Below the pieces are notes generated by a model. That model was not told the origin of the DNA and did not search any database. It saw only the letters and a program-made list of their open reading frames with translations. A program made the translations under genes and the position numbers. Below, in pieces: positions 19,076 to 27,135 of a stretch of DNA of 64,000 nucleotides. Numbering within the stretch: position 1 is the stretch's first letter; every line of letters begins with the position of its first letter. This stretch comes from Arthrobacter zhaoxinii (lineage in GTDB: Bacteria; Actinomycetota; Actinomycetes; Actinomycetales; Micrococcaceae), in NCBI RefSeq assembly GCF_025244925.1, contig NZ_CP104275.1, positions 1,860,001 to 1,924,000 of the forward strand. The letters are read 5' to 3'.

Positions 19076-19558
19076 TCAGTAAGTTGCTGTTTTTTCGGTG
19101 CCCGCGGCCTGGACCAGTGCCGTGGCACCGTCGATGCGTGCCACACTGACCTCGACGCCGGCAGGCAGCCGGGACCCGTCGACGCTGCGGGCGGTCCAGG
19201 TATCGCCGCCGATCTTCACCGTTCCCGAGGAACCCGTCACGGACTCAAGCGTCAGAGCGGGAGCGCCCACGATCCGGTCGATATTGGACAACTGGTCCTT
19301 GGTGGTGTGCTGCAGGTGTTTCAGCGCCAGCGGGCGGATGACCCCGATCATGAGGACGGACACCACCGCAAACACCACTACCTGCAGGAACAGCGGGACG
19401 GCGAAGAACGAGGTCAGCATGGCGGCGAGGGCGCCCACGGCGAGCATTCCGAAGAACAGGTCCAGGGTGAGGGCCTCCACGGCAGCGAAGCCAAGGAAAA
19501 GAACCAGCCAGAGGGCCCAGCCGTAGCTGAGCATCCATTCGTAGACTTCCTGCATCAC
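19076..19558 (-). CDS. NfeD family membrane protein
   Basis: Three to four hydrophobic helices in the first ~75 residues are followed by a soluble OB-fold (SVTGSSGTVKIGGDTWTARSVDGSRLPAGVEVSVARIDGATALVQ), the NfeD C-terminal domain. It has 160 residues. It is encoded just before the SPFH gene, and NfeD and SPFH proteins commonly act as a pair in membrane-domain quality control. Confidence 0.9.
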   Translation of the reverse strand: MMQEVYEWMLSYGWALWLVLFLGFAAVEALTLDLFFGMLAVGALAAMLTSFFAVPLFLQVVVFAVVSVLMIGVIRPLALKHLQHTTKDQLSNIDRIVGAPALTLESVTGSSGTVKIGGDTWTARSVDGSRLPAGVEVSVARIDGATALVQAAGTEKTATY

Positions 19559-19685
19559 GTTTTCCCCTTGTCTCCCGGACCTGCTGCAGGCACGCTGTGC
19601 CGGCGTTTAGTTCATTCTGCCCGAGTCCGCGGCGCAGACCTAGTGCCGCAGACGTCGGAAGGATAACGTTTCGCGCCGCGCGGGC

Positions 19686-20522
19686 TCAGCCGGCGCGGAA
19701 GATCTGCAGGGTGAAGGATGCCGTCACCGCAACGGGATCGGGCAGGGCTGCCAGGGTCCGCTCAAGGACGGCCGGGTCCAGGTGCCGGGCGGAGGGACCC
19801 ATCAGCACCACGTTTCGGAGGTCGGAGCGGTGCAGCCGCATCGAGTAGGTGCAGTGCCCGGTATGCAGGGGAGTGAACCCGGACGCCAGTGACGCGGCGA
19901 CCCGTTCCTCCTTCTCGCCCGCGATGCCTAGCATTGCCGCCTCTGCCCGGATTTCCTGCAGGTGCTCCGGCCGGGGCGTCACCACGGCCAGGATGCCGCC
20001 GGGGGCCAGGACCCGGTGGAATTCGGGCGGGTTCCGCGGTGCGAAAACATTCAGGACCACATCCACGGACGCATCCCGCAGCGGCAGCTTCCTCCAGACG
20101 TCCCACACCAGCGCGTAGGAGCCGGGCAGTGCCCGGGCAGCCCGGCGCAGGGCGTATTTGGAAATGTCCAGTGCCACCGCGGAGGCGTCCGGAAGCGGGC
20201 GGAGCACCTCGCCGAGGTAATAGCCGGTGCCCGCTCCGGCGTCGAGGACTGCTGCCGCGTCCGGTGCGGCGGCGGCCACGAGCCGTGCCAGCTCGGCCGC
20301 CATGGGCTGATAGTGACCTGCTGCCAGGAAGTCGGCGCGGGCCTGGACCATGGCCGCGGTGTCGGCCTGGAATTTGGTGCCGCTGCCCGTGAGGAGATTG
20401 AAGTACCCCTGCTTGGCCGCATCGTACCGGTGCCCTGCGAGGCAGCTGAGGGTCCGGAAGCCGTCGTCGGGTTCGAGGCCTGCTCCGCAGACGGGACAGA
20501 CCAGCAGCGGCAGGGAAGGCAT
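19686..20522 (-). CDS. rlmA: 23S rRNA (guanine-N1)-methyltransferase, RlmA/TlrB type
   Basis: Adenosylmethionine-dependent methyltransferase for a 23S rRNA hairpin guanine. The N-terminal zinc site is visible as CPVCGAGL, then LSCLAGHRYD (Cys, Cys, Cys, His). KQGYFNLL is the typical linker. The methyltransferase core begins at VLDAGAGTGYY, and FAPRNPPEFHRVLAPGG is the later motif. It has 278 residues. It could be RlmA(I) or RlmA(II). The actinobacterial type that methylates G748 confers tylosin tolerance in some species, which the sequence alone does not show here. It is divergent from the S9 peptidase gene. Confidence 0.88.
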   Translation of the reverse strand: MPSLPLLVCPVCGAGLEPDDGFRTLSCLAGHRYDAAKQGYFNLLTGSGTKFQADTAAMVQARADFLAAGHYQPMAAELARLVAAAAPDAAAVLDAGAGTGYYLGEVLRPLPDASAVALDISKYALRRAARALPGSYALVWDVWRKLPLRDASVDVVLNVFAPRNPPEFHRVLAPGGILAVVTPRPEHLQEIRAEAAMLGIAGEKEERVAASLASGFTPLHTGHCTYSMRLHRSDLRNVVLMGPSARHLDPAVLERTLAALPDPVAVTASFTLQIFRAG

Positions 20523-20566
20523 AACTCCATCCTAAGGCGGCAGTTGGCCCGGACGTCCGCGGACAT

Positions 20567-20572
20567 TAGGCT
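20567..20572 (+). promoter_or_regulatory. -10 box of the S9 peptidase gene (leaderless)
   Basis: TAGGCT followed by 7 bases and the GTG at 20580. Confidence 0.6.
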
Positions 20573-20579
20573 TCGGAGC

Positions 20580-22619
20580 GTGAACCCACGTGACCTGTCT
20601 CTCATCAATTCCCTTTCCGCCCCTGCCGTGCATCCCGATGCACTGCACTGCGTGGTCTCTGTGACCCGCCCGGACTTCCGTGCCGATGCCTATACCGGGC
20701 AGTTGTGGCGCGTCCCGCTGACGCCGGGAGGCCGGCCGCGACGGCTCACCCGCGGTTTCCGCGACACCATGCCCAAGTACAGTGCCGACGGTGCCAGCCT
20801 GGGTTTCCTCCGGGCAGCACCGGGGGAACCGGCACAGCTGTACGTGCTGGGCGCGGGCATCGCGGAGCCCGTGCAGCTGACGGACGCACTGCTGGGCGTC
20901 TCCTGGTTTGAGTTCTCACCGGACGGGGGCAGCGTGGTCTTTTCCTCCCGGGTGCCGGAGGAGGGCCGGTACGGGACCACCGACGGCGTAGGACCCGGCG
21001 CCGAGGATCCCCGGCTCATCACGACCTTCCAATACCGGATGAACGGCGTGGGCTACACCGGCGACAAACCCGTGCAGATCTTCCACGTGACCCTCCCGGA
21101 CCTCGACGCCGGGCCGTACATCGAGCCCCGGGGGAGGGCGATGGATGACGCCGGCTCCGAAACCGGGCTGCCCGACGCCGTGCAGCTGACCTCCGACGCC
21201 GCGGACCACCTGCAGCCGGTGTTCTCGGCGGACGGAAGCAGGATCCTGTTCACGTCCTCGCCGGACCTGGACGCTTCCCTCGTCTCCGATGTCTTCAGCA
21301 TCCGCCCCGACGGTACCGGCCTGACCCGGCTTACCAGCCACGACCCCGGCAACCCGCTGACGGTCTCGGACCCGGTGGAGAGCACCAACGGCCACTGGCT
21401 GTTCTACCTGGGCCAGGAGGTTTCCGTCACCGGCACCGATTTCGTCGCCCGCAACACCGCCCTGTATGCGGCACCGGCTGCGGATCCGACGGCGGTCCGC
21501 CGCCTCACGGACCCGGAAACCGTCGACCTGTCCGACGGCACCATCGTGCCGCATCTGGGGGCCGAGGTACTGGTCTTTAACCGGACCCGCGGAACGGGGG
21601 AACTCCTGGCCGTGGATCCCCGCGGACGCGTGGAAGTGCTGGCAGCCGGCCCCCGGGTCATCGAAGCCGCCGGATCGGCGGACGGCACCGTGGTGGTCAG
21701 CTACACCGATCCGCAGACGGCCGGCGACCTTGCCGTCGTCGACGACGGCGGGTTCCGCACGGTCACGGATTTCTCCGAAACGCTCCGCCGGGACACCGTG
21801 GTGGCACTGCCGGCGGAGGAAACCCACCCCTCCGCGGACGGCTATCCCGTGCACGGCTGGCTGGCCCTGCCGGAGGGGCCCGGCCCGCACCCGGTGCTGC
21901 TCAATATCCACGGCGGACCGTTTTCCCAGTACGGCTGGGGCTATTTCGACGAGACGCAGGTCTACACCAAGGCCGGCTATGCAGTATTGATGTGCAATCC
22001 CCGGGGGTCGGCCGGTTACGGGCAGGCGCACGGCCGCAGCATCAAGGAAGCCATGGGCACCCATGACCTGGCCGATGTCCTGGCCTTCGTGGACGGTGCG
22101 CTGGCCGCGCATCCCGAACTTGACGGAAGCCGGCTGGGGATCATGGGCGGTTCCTACGGCGGCTACCTGACCGCCTGGACCATCGCGCACGACCACCGGT
22201 TCACCGCCGCCGTGGTGGAACGCGGCTTCCTGGATCCGCTGTCCTTTGTCGGCTCGGCGGACATTGGCTGGTTCTTCAGCGCCGGCTACACCGGCACCGA
22301 TCCGGCCGCGGTCCGGGCGCAGAGCCCGATGGCGGTCGTGGACGCCGTCCGCACCCCCACCTTCGTGGTGCATTCCGAAGACGACCTGCGCTGCCCGGTG
22401 GAGCAGGCACAGCGCTATTACACCGCTTTGAAGCTGCGCTCCGTGCCCACCCAGATGCTGCTCTTCCCCGGCGAAAACCATGAGCTCTCCCGCAGCGGCA
22501 CACCCTGGCACCGGCGCCGGCGCTTTGAACACCTGCTGAACTGGTGGTCCCGCTGGCTCCCGACGCCGCAGAATCCGTCCCCGGAGCAGGCACGTGAGCC
22601 GGAACCGGTCCGGGCCTAG
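20580..22619 (+). CDS. S9 family peptidase (prolyl oligopeptidase/acylaminoacyl peptidase-like)
   Basis: Serine peptidase of 679 residues. The N-terminal ~390 residues form a beta-propeller with WD/PD40-like repeats (FSPDGGSVVFSSR, FSADGSRILFTSS). The C-terminal alpha/beta hydrolase has HGGPFSQYGW, the nucleophile motif GGSYGGY with Ser525, Asp in HSEDDLRCP and His in GENHELSRSG. The frame stays open back to 19962, through the methyltransferase on the other strand, but GTG 20580 sits 7 bases after a -10 box and starts the conserved part. It is probably cytoplasmic, with no signal peptide. Confidence 0.92.
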   Translation: MNPRDLSLINSLSAPAVHPDALHCVVSVTRPDFRADAYTGQLWRVPLTPGGRPRRLTRGFRDTMPKYSADGASLGFLRAAPGEPAQLYVLGAGIAEPVQLTDALLGVSWFEFSPDGGSVVFSSRVPEEGRYGTTDGVGPGAEDPRLITTFQYRMNGVGYTGDKPVQIFHVTLPDLDAGPYIEPRGRAMDDAGSETGLPDAVQLTSDAADHLQPVFSADGSRILFTSSPDLDASLVSDVFSIRPDGTGLTRLTSHDPGNPLTVSDPVESTNGHWLFYLGQEVSVTGTDFVARNTALYAAPAADPTAVRRLTDPETVDLSDGTIVPHLGAEVLVFNRTRGTGELLAVDPRGRVEVLAAGPRVIEAAGSADGTVVVSYTDPQTAGDLAVVDDGGFRTVTDFSETLRRDTVVALPAEETHPSADGYPVHGWLALPEGPGPHPVLLNIHGGPFSQYGWGYFDETQVYTKAGYAVLMCNPRGSAGYGQAHGRSIKEAMGTHDLADVLAFVDGALAAHPELDGSRLGIMGGSYGGYLTAWTIAHDHRFTAAVVERGFLDPLSFVGSADIGWFFSAGYTGTDPAAVRAQSPMAVVDAVRTPTFVVHSEDDLRCPVEQAQRYYTALKLRSVPTQMLLFPGENHELSRSGTPWHRRRRFEHLLNWWSRWLPTPQNPSPEQAREPEPVRA

Positions 22620-22631
22620 GGTCCGCCGGGC

Positions 22632-23261
22632 CTAGAACCCCAGCATGCGCTGGGCTTCGCCGATGTCCGGCGTGGCCCAGCGGCGGGAGTATTCGTCATT
22701 GCTGCACAGCGACCGGGAAAGCATCCGGTCCACGTACACGGTGCCGTCAAGGTGGTCCGTTTCATGCTGGACTATCCGTGCCTGCCAGCCGGTGAAGCGT
22801 TCCATGCGCTGCCGGGACTGCTGATCGGTGTAGTCCAGCACCACGGACCGTGGCCGGCGGACCACCCCCTGGTATCCCTCGAAGGAAAGGCAGCCTTCGA
22901 AGAACTCCGCCGTTTCCTCGCCGTCGGCCTCGTAGCGGGGATTGATGATGGAGAAGAAGGGCAGCGCGGACCGTTCACGGACGGCCGCGGACTCGGCTCC
23001 GACGTCGTAGGTGTCCTCCAGTACGGCGATCTGCAGCGGAATCCCCACCTGGGGTGCCGCCAGGCCGACGCCGGGCGCGGCATGCATGACCCGGCGCAGA
23101 AGCGCAATGAGGGCGTCGAGTTCGACGGCGTCCAGTTCGCCGTTGAACGGCAGCGCAGCGCGGCGGAGGGCGGGGTGCCCCAGTTGGACTATCGGCACGA
23201 GGTCCTGTTCGAGCATCGGCAGGACCAGGTCTCGCAGCAGGGCGGTGGAATCGGTGGGCAC
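22632..23261 (-). CDS. def: peptide deformylase
   Basis: Removes the formyl group from new proteins. The three signature motifs are present: GVGLAAPQVG, EGCLSFEGYQG (metal-binding Cys), and QHETDHLDG (the HExxH metal site). At 209 residues it has a longer N-terminus than the E. coli enzyme, and ARPRSVV and RFTGWQARIVQHE fit the actinobacterial type. It starts with GTG, 6 bases after a TAGGAT box (23268-23273, minus strand), so the transcript is probably leaderless. It is convergent with the S9 peptidase gene. Confidence 0.94.
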   Translation of the reverse strand: MPTDSTALLRDLVLPMLEQDLVPIVQLGHPALRRAALPFNGELDAVELDALIALLRRVMHAAPGVGLAAPQVGIPLQIAVLEDTYDVGAESAAVRERSALPFFSIINPRYEADGEETAEFFEGCLSFEGYQGVVRRPRSVVLDYTDQQSRQRMERFTGWQARIVQHETDHLDGTVYVDRMLSRSLCSNDEYSRRWATPDIGEAQRMLGF

Positions 23262-23325
23262 CGCTTTATCCTAGTGGCCGCTGCAGTGTTCCCGTGCCGC
23301 CGAAGGGCGTAACCTCGTCTGCACC

Positions 23326-23880
23326 ATGACCGAGCAGCAGCCGTACACCGTCCTGGGACGGTATCCAGGGTTCGAGTTGCGCCATTACCCTGCGCACCTG
23401 CTGGCCCAGGTCACCGTGAACGCAGGCTTTCAGGGGGCGGGGAACACCGGCTTCAGGCACCTATACGCCTACATCACCGGGCAGAACTCGTCCCCGGGCG
23501 AAGGGGCACCGCACCTCGCCGGAACGGCCGGGATGCCGCTGGCCATGACGGCGCCGGTGCTGCTGGAACCGAGTCCGGTTCCGGGAGCCTTCATCGTTGC
23601 GTTCGTCCTGCCCGCCGCAGCCACGGCCGCCCCCGTGCCGGAGGACCCGGCCGTGAGCATTGTTCCCGTTCCCGGGCAGGCGGCCGCGGCCTTGTCGTTT
23701 TCCGGCCGGTGGAGCGAAGCGAACTACCAGAGCCATCGGGCGGCCCTTCTGGCGGCGGTGTCCGCAGCGGGGTTCACGGCTTTCGGGAATCCGCGCTTCG
23801 CGCGTTTCGATCCGCCCTTCCGGCCGTGGTTCCTGCGCCGCAACGAAGTGGTTCAGGACGTGGAGGAACCGGGGGACTGA
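23326..23880 (+). CDS. SOUL/HBP heme-binding family protein
   Basis: A 184-residue protein with the SOUL-family features YPGFELRHYPAHLLAQVTVNA at the start, GMPLAMTAPVLLE in the middle, and WSEANYQSHRAALLAAVSAAGFTAFGNPRFARFDPPFRPWFLRRNEV at the end. The last part matches the family's YDPPFTPWFLRRNEV-type C-terminus. The eukaryotic members bind haem, and the bacterial role is not settled. No signal peptide was seen. Its last 28 bases overlap the convergent acetyltransferase gene. Confidence 0.88.
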   Translation: MTEQQPYTVLGRYPGFELRHYPAHLLAQVTVNAGFQGAGNTGFRHLYAYITGQNSSPGEGAPHLAGTAGMPLAMTAPVLLEPSPVPGAFIVAFVLPAAATAAPVPEDPAVSIVPVPGQAAAALSFSGRWSEANYQSHRAALLAAVSAAGFTAFGNPRFARFDPPFRPWFLRRNEVVQDVEEPGD

Positions 23881-24410
23881 CGCGGCAGCGGCACGATGCC
23901 GGGCTGCGGGTCGCTGGCCAGCCGCGCATGGGTTGCCACGTCGAAGCGGACGTCGCCGTACCTCAGCTTCCCCCGCTCGATACCCTCGGAGCGGAAGCCT
24001 GCCCGCAGCGCCACCCGGCAGGATGCAGGGTTGTTGGTCCGGTGTCCCAGCTCGAGGCGGAACAGGCCGGCGTCGCTGAAAGCCCAGGCGGCAGCGGATG
24101 CGACACCGCGGGCGGCCAGGGACAGTCCCCGCGCAGACGGTGCAATCCAGTAGGAAATCCAGGCCGTCTGGTGCCGCGGATCGATGGCGCTGATTCCGAT
24201 ATTGCCCACGGCCACGCCGTCCACATCGACCGCGAAGCTGCGGCGCCGCTCCAATCCGGTGAGGCTGGCCTCGAGGTACTCTGCAGCCTGCCGGGCGTCG
24301 TCGAGCCGACGGCCCAGCTGGTATTCAAGGGAGGGATCGGCGGTGAAGGCGGCATGGAGGTCCGGCGCATCGGCGGCCGTCCAGGGACGCAGCAGGGGAG
24401 AGGCGGGCAT
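23853..24410 (-). CDS. GNAT family N-acetyltransferase (RimJ/RimL-like)
   Basis: A 185-residue acetyltransferase with LLRPWTAADAPDLHAAF, IGNIGISAID (beta4), AWISYWIAPSARGLSLAARGVASAAAWAF (acetyl-CoA loop) and LELGHRTNNPASCRVALRAGFRSEGIERG. This is the pattern of ribosomal-protein and small-molecule RimL-like enzymes. The frame opens upstream at 24467, but ATG 24410 starts just before the domain. It lies 7 bases after the deaminase-like gene on the same strand, so they may share a transcript. The substrate is unknown. Confidence 0.88.
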   Translation of the reverse strand: MPASPLLRPWTAADAPDLHAAFTADPSLEYQLGRRLDDARQAAEYLEASLTGLERRRSFAVDVDGVAVGNIGISAIDPRHQTAWISYWIAPSARGLSLAARGVASAAAWAFSDAGLFRLELGHRTNNPASCRVALRAGFRSEGIERGKLRYGDVRFDVATHARLASDPQPGIVPLPRQSPGSSTS

Positions 24411-24417
24411 GGGGACG

Positions 24418-24852
24418 TTATGCGGCGGGCGGGACGAATCCCAGCGGCAGCAGGTCACGTGCGGCAATGCTGACCGGGCCGTCCGGCGTCGGCAGGATCA
24501 CGCGGATCTCCGGATAGTAGTCGGCAAGAACCTGCCGGTCCCGGCCGCACGGACTTTGCACGCCGGGGCCGTGGTTGCCGACGGCGACGATGACACTGGG
24601 ATCACCGGTCCCGGCCGCACGGGCTGCGCCCAGAGCAACAAGTTCGGCGCAGGGACCGACGGTGAAGTGGTACAGGTTCACACCCGCGTGCATCCCGCCG
24701 TCGGCCGTGCGGACCGCCGCGCCCATGGTATGGATGCCGTCTTCGCCGGGCCCGGCGTCAGTGGCGGCGTCTATCGTTCTGCGGGCCAGGTCCACGAGTT
24801 TCCGGTCCGCCGCGGTAAGCGGACGTGCTGAGGCTGGAAGATGGGTGCTCAT
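24418..24852 (-). CDS. cytidine deaminase-like protein
   Basis: A 144-residue protein of the cytidine/blasticidin deaminase fold. The HxE/CxE equivalent is GPCAELVALG, with the catalytic Glu. The second zinc motif reads PCGRDRQ. In tetrameric cytidine deaminases and blasticidin-S deaminase this is PCGxCRQ, so the third zinc Cys is Asp here. It may still bind zinc with Asp or act on another substrate. ATG 24852 lies 7 bases after a TAGACT box (24860-24865, minus), so it is probably leaderless. Confidence 0.8.
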   Translation of the reverse strand: MSTHLPASARPLTAADRKLVDLARRTIDAATDAGPGEDGIHTMGAAVRTADGGMHAGVNLYHFTVGPCAELVALGAARAAGTGDPSVIVAVGNHGPGVQSPCGRDRQVLADYYPEIRVILPTPDGPVSIAARDLLPLGFVPPAA

Positions 24853-24892
24853 GCGGGAGAGTCTACGGGGGAGCGTGACGCGTTAAAGACAA

Positions 24893-24928
24893 ACAGCCGG
24901 GGACCGCCGTAGGGCGGAACCCGGCTGT
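24893..24928 (-). terminator. Terminator of the DUF4193 gene
   Basis: ACAGCCGGG paired with CCCGGCTGT, with a smaller inner stem. On the minus strand it is followed by TTTGTCTTT. Confidence 0.8.
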
Positions 24929-24944
24929 GCGGCTCGGGGAGAGA

Positions 24945-25247
24945 CTAGCCCTCGCAGTCCACGCAGTAGGCCTCGCCGTTCTTTTCGCGGGCAATCTGTG
25001 AGCGGTGACGTACGAGGAAGCAGGACATGCAGGTGAACTCGTCGGCCTGCGGGGGAACCACCTTGATGAGGAGTTCCTCGCCGGACAGATCCGCACCCGG
25101 AAGGTCAAAACCGTCAATGGCGTCTGACTCTTCGACATCGATGACTGCAGTCATCGCTCCGCCACGCTGCTGAGCTTTCAGACCCTCCAGGGAGTCTGTG
25201 TGCTGGTCTTCTTCCTTGACGCGCGGGGCATCGTAATCGGTAGCCAT
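24945..25247 (-). CDS. DUF4193 family protein
   Basis: A 100-residue actinobacterial protein that begins MATDYDAPRVKEEDQ and ends with a zinc-ribbon-like pair CMSC and CVDC around FLVRHRSQIAREKNGEAY, matching the DUF4193 family. Function is unknown. A good AGGAGAT precedes the ATG. It is the last core gene before the accessory region, and its own terminator follows. Confidence 0.9.
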   Translation of the reverse strand: MATDYDAPRVKEEDQHTDSLEGLKAQQRGGAMTAVIDVEESDAIDGFDLPGADLSGEELLIKVVPPQADEFTCMSCFLVRHRSQIAREKNGEAYCVDCEG

Positions 25248-25470
25248 TTTCTTGTGCTTATCTCCTGATTGTGGGGGGGTGAAGCGTAGATCATATAGGG
25301 CAACGAAAGTCGCTGCACCAAACCGTACAGGCGTGGCGGACCACGGATGACGAAATACGGCGGGAAAGTGATCAACATCCCGTCGTGATTTTGTATTCCC
25401 GCCGGCGGTCCGGTGCGGGGACGGCTGCCGGAGGGCGGCGTACCGGGGCAGGGCAGTGCCGAACGGCGGG
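25248..25470. other. intergenic region upstream of the DUF4193 gene
   Basis: Carries the DUF4193 promoter area. TATGAT on the minus strand at 25290-25295 is a likely -10 box. No gene is seen. Confidence 0.4.
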
Positions 25471-25933
25471 TTATGTCAACCTTTGCCCCTGCGGTGCGAT
25501 GCGTTATGTCAACTGCAAAGGAACCGGCCCGGGCGCCGGCGCAGGCGGGAAACCGTGCAACCAGGTCCGTCGTTTTTCCGGCAGGGCAGGAGCAGACTGA
25601 CCGGTTATGTAAAGCCGCACGAACGGCGGCCGCTGGTCACCGGGGGACGTTATGTCAACTGAAACGCCAGGGTGCATCCGCGGATGGGAGGCCCCGAAAT
25701 GGTCCGACCAGGTCGGCCGTTTTCGGGACCTGTGGCCCCTCAGGCAGCTTTTGACCCTCAAGGCAGCAGCCTCAGGCTTACTGGATGTTCCCGGCGCCGG
25801 CGAAACGTGAAAAAAGAGCCAAAAACGGGGGACCAGCGGACATTCGGGGCTGGATGGACGCTTCGGGCATATCTGTGGTTTCTGCCACTTCCGGCACCCT
25901 TATATAAACGCCGATAATCCACATTATGTCAAC
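25471..25933 (+). repeat. dispersed TTATGTCAAC repeats
   Basis: Exact copies of TTATGTCAAC occur at 25471-25480, 25504-25513, 25650-25659 and 25924-25933. A variant TTATGTAAAG lies at 25604-25613. GAACGGCGG precedes the first copy directly (25461-25469) and stands 30 bases before the 25650 copy (25621-25629). The stretches between them resemble each other loosely (CAACCAGGTCCGTCGTTTTTCCGG near 25558 against GACCAGGTCGGCCGTTTTCGGG near 25707). No credible coding frame covers this stretch. They look like ends or targets of a mobile element, or a protein-binding array. Neither is proven. Confidence 0.6.
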
Positions 25934-25934
25934 T

Positions 25935-26240
25935 AGCGTTGAGAAGGGGGTCCCCCGGCACACCTGGGCGGACAGGATTTCCCCCGATATGGTGCTGGAG
26001 TTACTTCCGTGGTTCACCTCATCAGATCCAGCCCGTTCCGGAGCTGCTGCGCCGGCTCTTCCAGCTGACGTCCGCCAGATACGCGCAGTGCTCCCGCGGG
26101 TGACAACTACATGACCCGGGGTCAGAGGACTCGTATCGATGAAGGCGGCGATCACGTCATTCTCGTAGACCATGTTCGCTCCGGCCGGACCCGCCGCTGG
26201 CGACGTCGCAGAAAATACAGGTGTCCCCGAAAGCTTCCAA
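25935..26240 (-). pseudogene. HIT-family protein remnant, copy 1 (frameshifted)
   Basis: On the minus strand the start of a HIT protein can be read: DTCIFCDVASGG, then after a frameshift NMVYENDVIAAFIDTSPLTPGHVVV, and after a second shift REHCAYLADV. This gives the FCD-motif, the YENDxxxAF strand and the PGHVVV strand of the fold. The HxHxH catalytic part is not recognisable. The original start has become TTG. It is a decayed gene. Its first ~100 bases are repeated at 28874-28971. Confidence 0.75.
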
Positions 26241-26422
26241 GCGACGACAATCTCGGGCACCGGGAGACCGCACCCCTGCCTGCCACTCACCTGCGGCGGC
26301 AAGCGTCGTCGCCGGGTTTTCCGGTGTCAAACGGAAGAAGGAATTCCTCCCCGCTGTCGATATCCATCGCGCCCGTTCGACGTCATAGTAGAAGGCGCAT
26401 CAGCCTCATCTACGAAACAAGG
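26139..26422. repeat. ~285-bp direct repeat, left copy
   Basis: Matches 28874-29163 in the same orientation, with small insertions and substitutions. Both begin ATGAAGGCGGCGATCACGTC and end near TAC(G)AACAAG. The repeat holds the first codons of the HIT gene (minus) and the intergenic region with the leader of the YCII gene (plus). Confidence 0.85.
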
Positions 26423-26459
26423 ACCCTGTTTCCGTCACGGCAACATCCCCAGGCATCCC

Positions 26460-26825
26460 CCATCAGCCACGCAACGCTCGACAACGAACCAAACAGCCTG
26501 AGCGTGGAACGTCTGCCGCTCCCCCACCACAACCTGCTCCCGGTCCGGGACCACTACCTCGCTCTCTTTGAGCGGTGGCTAGCCAGTAAGCTCGACGGCA
26601 TTGATGACCCAGAGGTTCGGCGTCCTATCGAGTCATTCGCCCGCTGGCACCACCTGCGACGCATCCGGAGCCTCTCCACAGATGGAAAACTCACCCGCGG
26701 CCCCGTGCGCAACGCGAAACAGGAAATCAGCGAAACCATCAGATTCCTTACCTGGCTCAACCTCACCTACGGGCGGAGCGCCGCATCATGCGTCCAGGCC
26801 GACGCGGACGCATGGCTCGCTTGTG
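26460..26825 (+). pseudogene. tyrosine recombinase/integrase N-terminal remnant
   Basis: About 120 residues read like the N-terminal SAM-like DNA-binding part of an actinobacterial XerD-type recombinase: LLPVRDHYLALFERWL, SFARWHHLRRIRSLS, GPVRNAKQEISETIRFLTWL, and CVQADADAWLA. The catalytic domain (R...HxxR...Y) is absent. After residue DAWLA the frame runs into unrelated, repetitive codons. The 5' end has no clear start of its own. It is the only trace of a mobile-element enzyme in the island. Confidence 0.65.
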
Positions 26826-27051
26826 TATTCACGAGCAGGACTTGGTGCAGCAGGACTTGGTGCTATCAGCACTGCGACATGCCGGAGGCCGGCATTTCCG
26901 GCCGACGGAAAACGGCAGGTGAACAGCCCAGCGGGGGAACCTAAAGCCCGGCCCCTGTCCATTTGATATGCCGAATAGGGATCTGGGAGTAGTTCTGACG
27001 GGTACTCACATCCGAATTGACTTCTACTTGCTGCTCGTATTGAACAGGCAA
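26826..27051. other. AT-richer intergenic segment
   Basis: No gene seen. TTGACT at 27017-27022 is followed only by a weak TATTGA, so a promoter here is doubtful. Confidence 0.3.
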
Positions 27052-27080
27052 TTGGCTGCAACCCGAGTTCCGGATAGTGT
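27052..27080 (+). promoter_or_regulatory. Promoter of the secreted-protein gene
   Basis: TTGGCT (27052-27057), 17-base spacer, TAGTGT (27075-27080). The predicted start falls at about 27087, right before two palindromes. Confidence 0.5.
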
Positions 27081-27087
27081 TCGATTT

Positions 27088-27122
27088 CCCGGCCAGCTGG
27101 CCGGGGAATTGGATATCCAATT
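27088..27122. promoter_or_regulatory. two adjacent perfect palindromes in the leader
   Basis: An 18-bp palindrome (27088-27105, core CCAGCTGG) and a 16-bp palindrome (27107-27122, AATTGGATATCCAATT) lie one base apart, between the predicted transcription start and the ribosome-binding site GGGGGAG. They could be operator sites for one or two dimeric regulators, or an RNA hairpin pair. Confidence 0.5.
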
Positions 27123-27135
27123 GGGGGAGAATTAC

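Noticed and set aside
19962..20579. N-terminal extension of the S9 peptidase (the frame is open for 206 more codons)
   Set aside because: It lies opposite the rRNA methyltransferase, and a -10 box stands 7 bases before GTG 20580, where the conserved sequence begins.
25778..26302. 174-codon minus-strand frame taken as an intact HIT protein
   Set aside because: The CIFCD start and the NMVYEND part are in different frames, and the histidine triad is not readable, so it was called a pseudogene.
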